DNA from: an uncultured Alphaproteobacteria bacterium
GTDB taxonomy: Bacteria; Pseudomonadota; Alphaproteobacteria; Rhizobiales; Beijerinckiaceae
Direction of reading: 5' to 3'
Length of the DNA stretch: 64,000 bases
NCBI GenBank assembly: GCA_937988775.1
Contig: CALKHP010000006.1
Location: 104,711-168,710 of the forward strand
Under the pieces are notes generated by a model that had not been told where the DNA came from, ran no database searches, and saw only the letters and a list, made by a program, of their open reading frames with translations. This document shows, piece by piece, positions 24,224 to 32,220 of the stretch (position 1 is the first letter of the stretch; each line of letters opens with the position of its first letter). The translations under genes were made by a program, and so were the position numbers.

Positions 24224-25915
24224 ATGGGAAAACGCATGGATCTGCAGGAAGCATTGGCGAGCCCGCGGGAGGGCATGGACTACGACGTCGTCGTGGTCGG
24301 CGGGGGCCCTGCGGGTTTGGCGACCGCCATTCGCCTCAAGCAGATCGATCCGGAGCTGTCCGTCGTCGTCGTCGAGAAGGGCTCCGAGGTCGGCGCGCAT
24401 ATCCTGTCGGGCGCGGTGATCGATCCCTCCGGCCTCGACCAGCTGCTGCCCGAATGGCGCCAGGATGGCGACCGCCCGCTCGAGACCGAGGTCAAGGCGG
24501 ATCATTTCCTCGTGCTCGGCCCGGCCGGCTCCCTGCGGCTGCCCAACATGCTGATGCCGCGGCTGATGTCGAACCACGGTAATTTCATCGGCTCGCTCGG
24601 CAATGTCGCGCGCTACATGGCGGTCAAGGCCGAGGCGCTCGGCGTCGAGATCTATCCCGGTTTCGCGGCGGCCGAACTGCTGTTCGACGATGCCGGCGCC
24701 GTCACCGGCATCGCCACCGGCGACATGGGCATCGCCAAGGACCTGTCGGTGCATGACGGGTTCACGCGCGGCATGGAGCTGCGCGGCAAATACGTCATCT
24801 TCGCCGAAGGCGCGCGCGGCTCGCTCACCAAGCAGCTCGTCAAGCGCTACCGGCTCGATGCCGGGCGCGATCCGCAGAAATACGGCATCGGCCTCAAGGA
24901 GTTGTGGCAGGTCGATCCGGCGAAGTTCAGGCCGGGGCTGGTGCAGCATTCCTTCGGCTGGCCGCTCGACAACCGCACCGGCGGCGGCTCGTTCCTGTAT
25001 CATTTCGGCGACAATCTCGTCTCGGTCGGCTTCGTGGTGCATCTCAATTACGAGAACCCGAACCTGTCGCCCTTCGACGAGTTCCAGCGCTTCAAGACCC
25101 ATCCCGCGATCCGCGACACGTTCGAGGGCGGCAAGCGCCTGTCCTACGGTGCGCGCGCCATCACCGAGGGCGGCTACCAGTCGGTGCCGAAGCTGGCGTT
25201 TCCGGGCGGCGCGCTCGTCGGCTGCGCGGCGGGTTTCGTCAACGTGCCGCGCATCAAGGGCAGCCACAACGCCATTCTCTCCGGCATGCTGTGCGCCGAG
25301 CATGTCGTCGCGGCGCTCAAGGACGGCCGCGCCAACGACGAACTGACCTCCTACGAGAACGCCTGGCGCTCGTCGGCGATCGGCAAGGACCTGTGGACGG
25401 TGCGCAATGCCAAGCCGCTCTGGTCGAAGCTCGGCACCGTGCTCGGCATCGCGCTCGGCGGGCTCGACATGCTGATGCAGGAGAAGCTCGGCTTCTCGCT
25501 GTTCGGCACGCTGAAGCACGGCAAGGCGGATTTCGCCACGCTCAAGCCGATCGCCGAATCGAAGCCGATCGCCTACCCCAAGCCCGACGGCGTGCTGACC
25601 TTCGACAAGATGTCGTCGGTGTTCCTGTCGAACACCAATCACGAGGAAGACCAGCCGCCGCATCTGCAACTGGCCGATCCGCGCATCCCGATCGAGAGGA
25701 ACCTGCCGCTTTATGGCGAGCCGGCGAGGCTTTATTGCCCGGCCGGCGTCTATGAGGTGGTCTATGACGATCCGGTGGCGAAGACCGATCCGCGCTTCGT
25801 GATCAACGCGCAGAACTGCGTGCACTGCAAGACCTGCGACATCAAGGACCCGTCGCAGAACATCAACTGGGTGCCGCCGGAAGGTGGCGGCGGGCCGAAC
25901 TACATCAATATGTGA
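24224..25915 (+). CDS. electron transfer flavoprotein-ubiquinone oxidoreductase
   Basis: Inner-membrane-associated enzyme that passes electrons from acyl-CoA dehydrogenases, via ETF, to ubiquinone. 563 residues. The FAD-binding N-terminus is YDVVVVGGGPAGLATAIRLK. SFGWPLDNRTGGGSFLYH and AGFVNVPRIKGSHNAI are family regions. The C-terminal [4Fe-4S] ligands are C505 (YCPAGVYE) and C532, C535, C538 (NCVHCKTCDIKDPSQN), ending GGGGPNYINM. A second ATG four codons on (24236) is an equally plausible start. It fits the acyl-CoA dehydrogenase gene at 46 kb functionally. Confidence 0.97.
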   Translation: MGKRMDLQEALASPREGMDYDVVVVGGGPAGLATAIRLKQIDPELSVVVVEKGSEVGAHILSGAVIDPSGLDQLLPEWRQDGDRPLETEVKADHFLVLGPAGSLRLPNMLMPRLMSNHGNFIGSLGNVARYMAVKAEALGVEIYPGFAAAELLFDDAGAVTGIATGDMGIAKDLSVHDGFTRGMELRGKYVIFAEGARGSLTKQLVKRYRLDAGRDPQKYGIGLKELWQVDPAKFRPGLVQHSFGWPLDNRTGGGSFLYHFGDNLVSVGFVVHLNYENPNLSPFDEFQRFKTHPAIRDTFEGGKRLSYGARAITEGGYQSVPKLAFPGGALVGCAAGFVNVPRIKGSHNAILSGMLCAEHVVAALKDGRANDELTSYENAWRSSAIGKDLWTVRNAKPLWSKLGTVLGIALGGLDMLMQEKLGFSLFGTLKHGKADFATLKPIAESKPIAYPKPDGVLTFDKMSSVFLSNTNHEEDQPPHLQLADPRIPIERNLPLYGEPARLYCPAGVYEVVYDDPVAKTDPRFVINAQNCVHCKTCDIKDPSQNINWVPPEGGGGPNYINM

Positions 25916-25930
25916 GGATCGACCCGCGTA

Positions 25931-26013
25931 GGTCTTGCCCTGGCCTTGAGCCGGGGCCCAGGGAAACGGGATGCCTGCCGGCAGGCACAGGGTCCCGGCT
26001 CAAGGCCGGGACA
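25931..26013. repeat. hairpin repeats, family C, copy 3 (paired)
   Basis: Two inverted arms, GTCTTGCCCTGGCCTTGAGC plus CGGGGCCCAG and CAGGGTCCCGGCTCAAG plus GCCGGGAC, separated by a small TGCCTGCCGGCAGGCA palindrome. Follows the ETF-QO gene. Confidence 0.7.
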
Positions 26014-26040
26014 ACGGCCGTTGTGCCCTTCGCACCGGGA

Positions 26041-26134
26041 TGGGCCGGATAAACCGGCCCCATGACGGTCGAGAAGAAAATCGCTCAACCTTTCAGCCGT
26101 CATCGGCGGACTTGATCCGCCGATCCCGCTTCGG
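26041..26134. repeat. composite palindromic repeat, family B, copy 4
   Basis: GGGCCGGATAAACCGGCCC hairpin, CATGACGGTCGAGAAG, variable bases, AGCCGTCATCGG, CGGCGGACTTGATCCGCCG hairpin, CCCGCTTCGG. With family C copy 3 it fills the 308 bases between ETF-QO and the small lipoprotein. Confidence 0.8.
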
Positions 26135-26156
26135 AAAAGCGCGCTGTTGCCAGGTC

Positions 26157-26190
26157 CCGAAAAGAAAAAGCCGCGCGGGGATCGCGCGGC
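26157..26190 (-). terminator. intrinsic terminator of the small lipoprotein gene
   Basis: Minus-strand hairpin GCCGCGCG, loop ATCCC, CGCGCGGC followed by TTTTTCTTTTC. It lies 34 bases after the stop codon of the small lipoprotein. Confidence 0.85.
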
Positions 26191-26223
26191 TTCAACCGAA
26201 AATAGCTCTGGAAATTCCGTCGG

Positions 26224-26337
26224 TCAGCCCTTGCGGACGATCGGCGCCTTCTCGGCGGGCGGCGGCGTCGTGGCGCAGGCGGCGGCAAAGCCGGCAATCA
26301 GGGTCACGAGGAGAACTTTTGCAATAATCTTGCTCAT
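26224..26337 (-). CDS. small hypothetical lipoprotein (37 residues)
   Basis: Very short lipoprotein precursor: a lysine-containing N-terminus (MSKIIAKVLLV), hydrophobic core, lipobox-like AAAC (Cys20) and a 17-residue tail rich in proline and lysine (ATTPPPAEKAPIVRKG). The ribosome site AAAGGAAG is strong and a clean terminator follows, so it is probably a real single-gene unit. It resembles entericidin-size lipoproteins but has no specific match that I recognise. Confidence 0.72.
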   Translation of the reverse strand: MSKIIAKVLLVTLIAGFAAACATTPPPAEKAPIVRKG

Positions 26338-26638
26338 ACTTGTCTTCCTTTGGAGGACTTCACGACGCATGTCTCGTGGACCCATTCGATAAGCCTGTCG
26401 AGTTGGCCGAGTGGCGCAATCGGCCGCCATCACGCGCTTCGTCGGGCGTCGTGTTTTTTATGCAACGGCGCGCGGCGCGACCCCGGCCGGCATGGCGCTG
26501 GCGCGGCGCGGATTTCCTGCAACGGGCGCGGTTTTCTTCTGCGTGCTGTCGTCGCAGCGCCTTGTCGCTGCCACAGAAACTGGCCATGTTGACGCCGCCC
26601 TCACGCGGCGCAAAAAGGGCGTTTGCGATTCTGACTGG
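26338..26638. other. intergenic stretch without recognised feature
   Basis: 301 bases between the divergent small lipoprotein and TPR gene. It contains a small GCCGC...GCGGC hairpin (about 26593-26608) and A/T-richer spots, but no promoter, RNA or gene that I can support. An in-frame extension of the TPR gene upstream to 26411 is open but lacks a signal peptide and ribosome site. Confidence 0.5.
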
Positions 26639-28420
26639 ATGGACAACTTGACTGCTAAGACACTGATGCGCGTGCTCGCGCTCTCGGTCGCCATCCTGGC
26701 GGTATCGGAGGCGCCGACACCGGCTCTGGCGCGCACGGGTTCGCCCAACAGCTTCGATTTCGCGGAAACCTCGGCCGGCAATTACCTCGCCGCGCTGATC
26801 GCCGGCGCGAAACGCGACACGGTGGCGGGCGCGGTCTACTGGCGCGAGGCCTTGCGCGGCGACCCGCGCAACAAGGACATCCTGACGCGCGCCTTCGCCG
26901 TCACGCTCGCCGATGGCGATTTCGACAATGCCGAGCGGCTCGCCAAGCGCATCGTGGCGCATGACAAGAAAAACGGCCTTGCGCGCATCCTGCTCGGCGT
27001 CGAGGCCATGAAGGCGCGCAAATATGTCAAGGCGCGCAAGGAATTCGGGCTCGCGGGCGGGCGCGGCGCCCAGGCCGACCTGACCGCCAGCCTGCTCACG
27101 GCCTGGACGGAGGTCGGCTCCGGGCGCCTGTCGAAGGCGTTGGCCGCCAATGACCGCGTCGTGCGCGATCCCGGCCTCGTCGCCTATCGCGACTTCTTCG
27201 GCGGGCTGATGGCCGATGTCGGCGGCGACCGCGCCGAGGCGTTGCGCCGGCTCGAGGCCGCCTACAAGGCCGACCCGAGCGTGATCCGTGTCGCCGATGC
27301 CTATGCCCGCGTTCTCGCCCGCGACGGCAAGAGCGACGAGGCGCTGAAAATCTACGAGAAACTGCTCGAGGATGGTCCGCAGCCGCTCGTCGAGCAGCCC
27401 TATGCCGACCTGAAGGCCGGCCGCATTCCCGATCCGCTGATCGGCACGGTCACGGAAGGCGCAGCCGAGCTGTTCTATGGCCTCGGCACGCTCGGCGGCC
27501 GCTCCGGCGATGAACTCGCCGCGCTGATCTACCTGCAGCTTGCGAGCTATCTCGACCCGCGCAACGAGGTCGTGCGCTTCACCATGGCCGAGGTTTTCGA
27601 GCATATGGAGCAGTTCGACCGCGCCGCCGATTTCTATGCCACGGTGCCGGACAACTCGCCGCTCAAGAGCCGCGCCGTGATCCGCTACGCCATCAGCATG
27701 AACAAGCTCAAGCGCGGCGATGAGGGTATCGAGGCGCTGAAGGCCGAGATCGCCCGCGTCCCCGACGATTTCGACGCCGCCGATACGCTGGCGGCGCTGC
27801 TGCGCACCAAGAAGGAGTGGCTCGCCTCCGCCGAGGTCTATTCGGCCGCGCTCGCGCGCATCAAGGAGCCGGCGCGCCAGAACTGGAACCTGTTCTTCGG
27901 CCGCGGCATCGCCTATGAGCGCGCCAAGCAATGGCCGAAGGCGGAGGCCGATCTGCAGGAGGCGCTCAAGCTGATCCCGGCCGAGCCGACCACGCCCGTC
28001 GACCGGCGCGACCGGGCGCAGGTGCTGAACTATCTCGGCTATTCCTGGGCCGACAAGAGCCTGAACATCGCGGCGGCCTTCGAGATGCTGAAGAAGGCGG
28101 TCGAACTCGCGCCGACCGACGGCTATATCGTCGACAGCCTTGGCTGGGCCTATTACCGGCAGGGCCGCTACGACGACGCGGTGCGCGAACTGGAGCGCGC
28201 GGTCGAGTTGAAGCCGGCCGATCCGACCATCAACGACCATCTCGGCGATGCCTATTGGCGCGTCGGCCGCAAGCTCGAGGCGCATTTCCAGTGGAACCAT
28301 GCGCGTGACCTGAAACCCGATCCGGACGATCTGCCCAAGATCCTCGCCAAGATCGAGCACGGTCTCCAGGACGAGCCGGCGACCACCGTGGCCGAGCCTT
28401 CCAAGAAGGATGGCGGCTGA
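26639..28420 (+). CDS. tetratricopeptide-repeat protein, exported
   Basis: 593 residues. An N-terminal signal peptide (MRVLALSVAILAVSEAPTPALA) is followed by helical TPR-type repeats through most of the length. These include AGAVYWREALRGDPRNKDILTRAF, AYARVLARDGKSDEALKIYEKLLEDG-type units and, near the end, LGWAYYRQGRYDDAVRELERAVELKPADPTINDHLGDAYWRVGR (quoted as family features). It should be a periplasmic scaffold. The start at 26639 is the best signal-peptide start; its ribosome site is weak. The 3' end overlaps ispE by 11 bases, so the two are co-transcribed; this TPR-ispE pairing is common in Hyphomicrobiales. Confidence 0.88.
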   Translation: MDNLTAKTLMRVLALSVAILAVSEAPTPALARTGSPNSFDFAETSAGNYLAALIAGAKRDTVAGAVYWREALRGDPRNKDILTRAFAVTLADGDFDNAERLAKRIVAHDKKNGLARILLGVEAMKARKYVKARKEFGLAGGRGAQADLTASLLTAWTEVGSGRLSKALAANDRVVRDPGLVAYRDFFGGLMADVGGDRAEALRRLEAAYKADPSVIRVADAYARVLARDGKSDEALKIYEKLLEDGPQPLVEQPYADLKAGRIPDPLIGTVTEGAAELFYGLGTLGGRSGDELAALIYLQLASYLDPRNEVVRFTMAEVFEHMEQFDRAADFYATVPDNSPLKSRAVIRYAISMNKLKRGDEGIEALKAEIARVPDDFDAADTLAALLRTKKEWLASAEVYSAALARIKEPARQNWNLFFGRGIAYERAKQWPKAEADLQEALKLIPAEPTTPVDRRDRAQVLNYLGYSWADKSLNIAAAFEMLKKAVELAPTDGYIVDSLGWAYYRQGRYDDAVRELERAVELKPADPTINDHLGDAYWRVGRKLEAHFQWNHARDLKPDPDDLPKILAKIEHGLQDEPATTVAEPSKKDGG

Positions 28421-29312
28421 GGCACGGATGGCGGCTGAACCGCGCGCCATCGAACCGCGTGCCATGGCGCCGCTCGTCGAGCGGGCGCGCGCCAAGGTCA
28501 ACCTGACGCTGACGGTGCTCGGCCGCCGCGCCGACGGCTATCACGAACTCGACAGCCTCGTCGGCTTCGCCGATGTGCATGACGTGCTCGGGCTCGCGCC
28601 CGGCCCGCTCGGGCTCGAGATCGCCGGGCCATGCGCCGCGTCCCTTGGCGCCGGCGACGACAATCTCGTGCTGCGCGCGGCGCGCGCGTTCGGGCAGGCG
28701 TTTGCAGGCACCGTGTCCGGCCGCTTCACCTTGCGGAAGAACCTGCCGCTCGCCTCGGGGATCGGCGGCGGCTCGGCCGATGCGGCGGCGGCCCTGCGCC
28801 TGCTGGCGCGCGCCAACGGCCTGCCTTGTGATTCCCCGGATCTGTTCGCCGTGGCCGGCCGGCTCGGCGCGGATGTGCCGGTCTGCCTGCGCGGCGCCGC
28901 CTGCCGCATGCGCGGCATCGGCGAGCGCCTCGGGCCGCCGCTCGCTTTGCCGCCGCTGCATGGCGTGCTGGTCAATCCGGGCGTTGCGGTCGAGACGGCG
29001 ACGGTGTTCTCCGCGCTCGCGCTGCCGCCGGGTGAAATCCGTCAGCCGGCAACGCGCGGCGATCACGATCTCCGCGCGGAAATCCTGCATGGCGGCAATG
29101 ACTTGCAGGCCGCCGCGATCGCCGCGGTGCCGGAGATCGGTGCGGTGCTGGCGCGCCTTGAAGCGCTGCCCGGTTGCCTCATCGCCCGCATGTCCGGCTC
29201 GGGCGCGACCTGCTTCGGCCTGTTCGAGCGTAGCGATACCGCTGCGGCGGCTGCCGCACGGATCAGCGCCGATCGGCCCGGCTGGTGGGTTCAGGCGACG
29301 GCGTTGGCCTGA
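28410..29312 (+). CDS. ispE: 4-diphosphocytidyl-2-C-methyl-D-erythritol kinase
   Basis: GHMP kinase that phosphorylates CDP-methylerythritol in the non-mevalonate isoprenoid pathway. 300 residues. Motifs: ERARAKVNLTLTVLGRRADGYHELDS at the start, the ATP-binding LASGIGGGSADAAAAL, LGADVPVC, and RMSGSGATCFGLF. Its ATG lies inside the end of the TPR gene. It works in the same pathway as dxs at 53 kb; the polyprenyl synthase next door uses the products. Confidence 0.95.
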   Translation: MAAEARMAAEPRAIEPRAMAPLVERARAKVNLTLTVLGRRADGYHELDSLVGFADVHDVLGLAPGPLGLEIAGPCAASLGAGDDNLVLRAARAFGQAFAGTVSGRFTLRKNLPLASGIGGGSADAAAALRLLARANGLPCDSPDLFAVAGRLGADVPVCLRGAACRMRGIGERLGPPLALPPLHGVLVNPGVAVETATVFSALALPPGEIRQPATRGDHDLRAEILHGGNDLQAAAIAAVPEIGAVLARLEALPGCLIARMSGSGATCFGLFERSDTAAAAAARISADRPGWWVQATALA

Positions 29313-29349
29313 TCGGGCCGTAGTTCCGGGAAGGCGGCAGGATTATTGT

Positions 29350-29470
29350 CCTTCTCCCGCAAGCGGGAGAAGGTCCCGGCAGGGGGATGAGGGGTAGCAG
29401 GGGGATGAGGGCGAGTGTCTGCTCCCTCATCCGGCACTCCGTGCCACCTTCTCCCGCAGGCGGGAGAAGG
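29350..29470. repeat. hairpin repeat, family D, copy 1
   Basis: CCTTCTCCCGCAAGCGGGAGAAGG hairpin (by ends) at 29350-29373, AGGGGGATGAGGG, a variable centre, CCCTCATCCGG, and a second CCTTCTCCCG...CGGGAGAAGG hairpin. It lies between convergent ispE and the polyprenyl synthase gene. The second copy is at 41768. Confidence 0.8.
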
Positions 29471-29483
29471 GACATTCTGTGCC

Positions 29484-30497
29484 TCAATGCGCGCGCGCGA
29501 TGCAGAAATCCACGACTTCGACCAGCGCATCCTTCATCGGCGAGGTCGGGAAGATCGCCAGCGCGTCCTTGGCCATGGCGCCATAATGGCGCGCGCGCTC
29601 GATCGTGTCGTCGAGCGCCTTGTGGCGGTTCATCATGGCGATGGCGCGGGCGAGATCGCCATCCTCGATGCGGCCTTCCTGCAAGGTGCGCTGCCAGAAG
29701 GCGCGTTCCTCGTCGTCGCCGCGCCGGTAGGACAGCACGATCGGCAGCGTGATCTTGCCCTCGCGAAAATCGTCGCCGACATTCTTGCCGAGCGCGTTGG
29801 CGGTGCCGCCGTAGTCGAGCGCGTCGTCGATGAGCTGGAAGGCGATGCCGAGATTCATGCCGTAGCCGCGCGCCGCCGTGATAGCCGCCTTGTCGCCACC
29901 GGCAAGGATCGGGCCGACCTCGCAGGCGGCCGCGAATAGCGCCGCCGTCTTGGCGCGGATCACGGCGAGATATTCGTCCTCCGAGGTCGCGGTGTTCTTG
30001 GCGGCGGCAAGCTGCATCACCTCGCCCTCGGCGATCACGGTCGCGGCCGTGGAGAGCACGTCGAGGCAGGGCAGGGAGCCGACCTCGACCATCATCTTGA
30101 AGGCCTGGCCGAGCAGGAAGTCGCCGACGAGCACGCTCGCCTCGTTGCCCCACAGCATGCGCGCGGCGAGCTTGCCGCGCCTGAGTTCGCTCTCGTCGAC
30201 GACGTCGTCATGCAGCAGCGTCGCCGTATGCATGAACTCGACCGCCGCCGCGAGCTTGACATGGCCGTTGCCGGCATAGCCGCACAGGCCGGCAGCCGCC
30301 AGCGTCAGCATCGGGCGCAGGCGCTTGCCGCCGGAATCGATCAGGTGCTTGGCAACCTCCGGGATCATCGCCACATCGGAGCCGGTACGCGACAGGATGG
30401 TCTGGTTCACCAGCTCCATATCCTGCCGCAGCAGCCCGATCAGCGCCTCGATGCCGTCGCCCTGCTTGCGCTGCTCGATCGAAACAACGACGCCCAC
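29484..30497 (-). CDS. ispB: trans-polyprenyl (octaprenyl-type) diphosphate synthase
   Basis: Chain-lengthening prenyltransferase that makes the ubiquinone side chain, 337 residues. The first aspartate-rich motif is LLHDDVVDESELRRG, the second is IDDALDYGG. GGKRLRPMLTLAAAG is near the N-terminus. The exact chain length (eight to ten units) cannot be read from sequence. The start is a GTG behind GGAAGG. Confidence 0.93.
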   Translation of the reverse strand: MGVVVSIEQRKQGDGIEALIGLLRQDMELVNQTILSRTGSDVAMIPEVAKHLIDSGGKRLRPMLTLAAAGLCGYAGNGHVKLAAAVEFMHTATLLHDDVVDESELRRGKLAARMLWGNEASVLVGDFLLGQAFKMMVEVGSLPCLDVLSTAATVIAEGEVMQLAAAKNTATSEDEYLAVIRAKTAALFAAACEVGPILAGGDKAAITAARGYGMNLGIAFQLIDDALDYGGTANALGKNVGDDFREGKITLPIVLSYRRGDDEERAFWQRTLQEGRIEDGDLARAIAMMNRHKALDDTIERARHYGAMAKDALAIFPTSPMKDALVEVVDFCIARAH

Positions 30498-30638
30498 CCG
30501 CTATCCTTCCAATCCGTCCACTCTGAAGCCGAGGCTTGCACGGCGCCTGCGGTTTAAGCAACCTGCGACCGTGACGCAACGTTCCAATGCTATGAGAGCC
30601 ATCCAGCGCTGCCGCCCTTCAGCCGTGATCGAGCCAAA

Positions 30639-30857
30639 ATGATAGAGCTTCTGAAGACCAATGACATCATCCTGATCAGCCGGGTCGAATCCCTGCTCGA
30701 GGAACACGATATCGCGTTCGTGGTTTTCGACGCTTTCATGAGCGTGATGGAGGGCTCGATCGGCGCCATTCCACGCCGCATCATGGTGCGCGCCGACGAT
30801 CTCGACGCGGCGCGCCATGCGCTGTCCGAGGCCGGGCTCGGACGAGAACTGCCATAG
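30639..30857 (+). CDS. DUF2007 protein
   Basis: 72-residue protein of the DUF2007 family, sometimes described as a putative signal-transducing domain. The sequence MIELLKTNDIILISRVESLL and IMVRADDLDAARHALSEAG match the family from end to end. Function unknown. Its TAG stop overlaps the GTG of the methyltransferase gene (TAGTG), so both are co-translated. Confidence 0.85.
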   Translation: MIELLKTNDIILISRVESLLEEHDIAFVVFDAFMSVMEGSIGAIPRRIMVRADDLDAARHALSEAGLGRELP

Positions 30858-31594
30858 TGGCCGCCACAATGGCTGCGACGACGCGCGACCGGATTCTCGA
30901 GGGCCGTCTCAGCCTGCGCCAGCCGGCGAGCGGCCACCGCGTCGGGCTCGATGCGGTGCTGCTCGCCAATGCGCGGCGCGCGGCCGGCCACGTGGTCGAT
31001 CTTGGCGCCGGCGTCGGCAGCGTCGGGCTGATCTTCGCCACGCTCAACCCTGAGGCGCGGATCGCGCTGGTTGAGCGCGAACCGGACAGCCTCGCGCTCG
31101 CGCGCCTGAACCTTGCGGAGAATGGGCTGGACGACCGTGTCACGGTCATCGCGACGGATGTGTTCGCCGGCGAGGCGGTCCGGGTCGCGGCCGGGCTCGG
31201 GCGCGAAACCGCCGACCTCGTGCTGACCAATCCGCCCTTCGCGGCGGAGGGCGGCACGCGCGCCTCACCCGATGACAATCGCCGCCGCGCCCATGTCATG
31301 CAGGGCGGCGACCTCGACGGCTGGTTGCGGACGGCGGCGAGTTGCCTGCGGCCCGGCGGCCATCTGGTGATGATCCATCGCGCCGATGCGCTGGCGCCGG
31401 TGCTCGCTGCCTGCGGCGCCCGCTTCGGCGCGCTGACGCTGCGTTTCGTGCATGTCGGCGACACGGCGCCGGCGGTACGCCTGCTGCTGCTTGCCACCAA
31501 GGGCAGCCGCGCCCCGCTCACGATTGCCGCGCCGATCATCATCGGCGCGGCTGGGCCTGATCTGGCTCAGGCGTATTTCCCGGCCGGCCGCTGA
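30857..31594 (+). CDS. TrmN6-like tRNA/small-molecule N6-adenine methyltransferase
   Basis: 245-residue class I SAM methyltransferase. The SAM loop is VVDLGAGVGSVGL, and the catalytic NPPF motif is in VLTNPPFAAEGG. The overall layout (RILEGRLSLRQPASGHRVGLDAVLLA at the N-terminus) matches the tRNA1(Val) adenine-37-N6 methyltransferase-like family. The target is inferred. Start is the overlapping GTG; an ATG four codons later is possible. Confidence 0.87.
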   Translation: MAATMAATTRDRILEGRLSLRQPASGHRVGLDAVLLANARRAAGHVVDLGAGVGSVGLIFATLNPEARIALVEREPDSLALARLNLAENGLDDRVTVIATDVFAGEAVRVAAGLGRETADLVLTNPPFAAEGGTRASPDDNRRRAHVMQGGDLDGWLRTAASCLRPGGHLVMIHRADALAPVLAACGARFGALTLRFVHVGDTAPAVRLLLLATKGSRAPLTIAAPIIIGAAGPDLAQAYFPAGR

Positions 31595-31628
31595 TCACGG
31601 CCGGCCATCGCGGCTGGTGAGATGTGGG

Positions 31629-31961
31629 TTAGCGGCACACGCGCACGTAACGGCGCTGCCAGCCCCACGGCGTCATCACGCGGCGCGGCTGCGTCCAGCA
31701 GCGGCGGCCGTAATAGCGCGGCGCGCGGTAGATCGGCCGGTAATAGCCATGCCTGTAACCGCGCCTGTAGCCGCGATGGTGACGGTAGCCGTGCCGGTAC
31801 TGGACCTGCTCGGTCAGTCCGGGATTGGCGCTATCGAGCGTGATGGCGGCGCTGGTCGAGAGCGGCGCGGCCTCGGCCGGCTTCGGCCCGGCGAGGAAAA
31901 TGACTGCCGCGGCGGCGGCCGCGATGGCGATGGTTCCAAGGGTGCTGAAGGCTTTGTGCAT
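31629..31961 (-). CDS. small exported arginine/tyrosine-rich protein
   Basis: 110 residues. A signal peptide (MHKAFSTLGTIAIAAAAAAVIFLAGPKPAEAA) is followed by a tail rich in tyrosine, arginine, histidine and glycine (YRHGYRHHRGYRRGYRHGYY), ending with two cysteines (RRCW, RVCR). The ribosome site GGAGG is strong. It is similar in style, though not clearly in sequence, to the exported protein at 8494. Function unknown; a surface or cell-wall role is a guess. Confidence 0.75.
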   Translation of the reverse strand: MHKAFSTLGTIAIAAAAAAVIFLAGPKPAEAAPLSTSAAITLDSANPGLTEQVQYRHGYRHHRGYRRGYRHGYYRPIYRAPRYYGRRCWTQPRRVMTPWGWQRRYVRVCR

Positions 31962-32086
31962 AAATATCCTCCATGGGTGCGCGTTTATCGAGCCCAAGCA
32001 AGCCCGATGCTGCCTGAACGCGCCATGAACCGGAAATCGCGCGCCGAATTCGATGATTTGAAGGCAAAATCCTTCTCCCGGCTTGC

Positions 32087-32119
32087 CTAGAGCAAGTTCG
32101 TCTGTTGCGAACTTGCTCC
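32087..32119. repeat. CTAGAGCA-type repeat, copy 2, with 11-bp hairpin
   Basis: CTAGAGCAAGTTCG, 7-base loop, CGAACTTGCTC: a perfect 11-bp inverted repeat (32090-32100 with 32108-32118). It shares the CTAGAGCA start and a GACGAAC-type core with the element at 8913. Confidence 0.65.
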
Positions 32120-32133
32120 ATGTTAAAATTATC

Positions 32134-32190
32134 GAGCAAACTCATCGAATTATATGGAGTCAGATGACTCCATATAATTCGATTTTGCTC
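32134..32190. repeat. AT-rich long palindrome in the S49 leader
   Basis: A 19-bp perfect inverted repeat (arm ATCGAATTATATGGAGTCA, centre GA; 32144-32183), extended by GAGCAAA (32134-32140) and TTTGCTC (32184-32190) with a 3-base bulge. It ends 30 bases before the S49 peptidase ATG and is far richer in A/T than its surroundings. Confidence 0.9.
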
Positions 32191-32220
32191 TTGCGCGCCG
32201 AAGAGGGTATTTCCGGTTCG

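Noticed and set aside
24089..25825. A 578-codon frame on the minus strand opposite ETF-QO
   Set aside because: Antisense shadow of a gene with complete FAD and iron-sulfur motifs; no recognisable protein features.
15551..26134. Repeated palindromes considered as a CRISPR array
   Set aside because: Copies are kilobases apart and flanked by genes; there is no regular repeat-spacer pattern and no cas genes.
26390..26415. GGCCGAGTGGCGCAATCGGCC resembling a tRNA D-arm (by its ends)
   Set aside because: No acceptor stem, anticodon arm or T-arm can be built around it.
26360..28501. A 713-codon frame on the minus strand opposite the TPR gene
   Set aside because: Shadow of the TPR repeats; low-complexity arginine/leucine composition.
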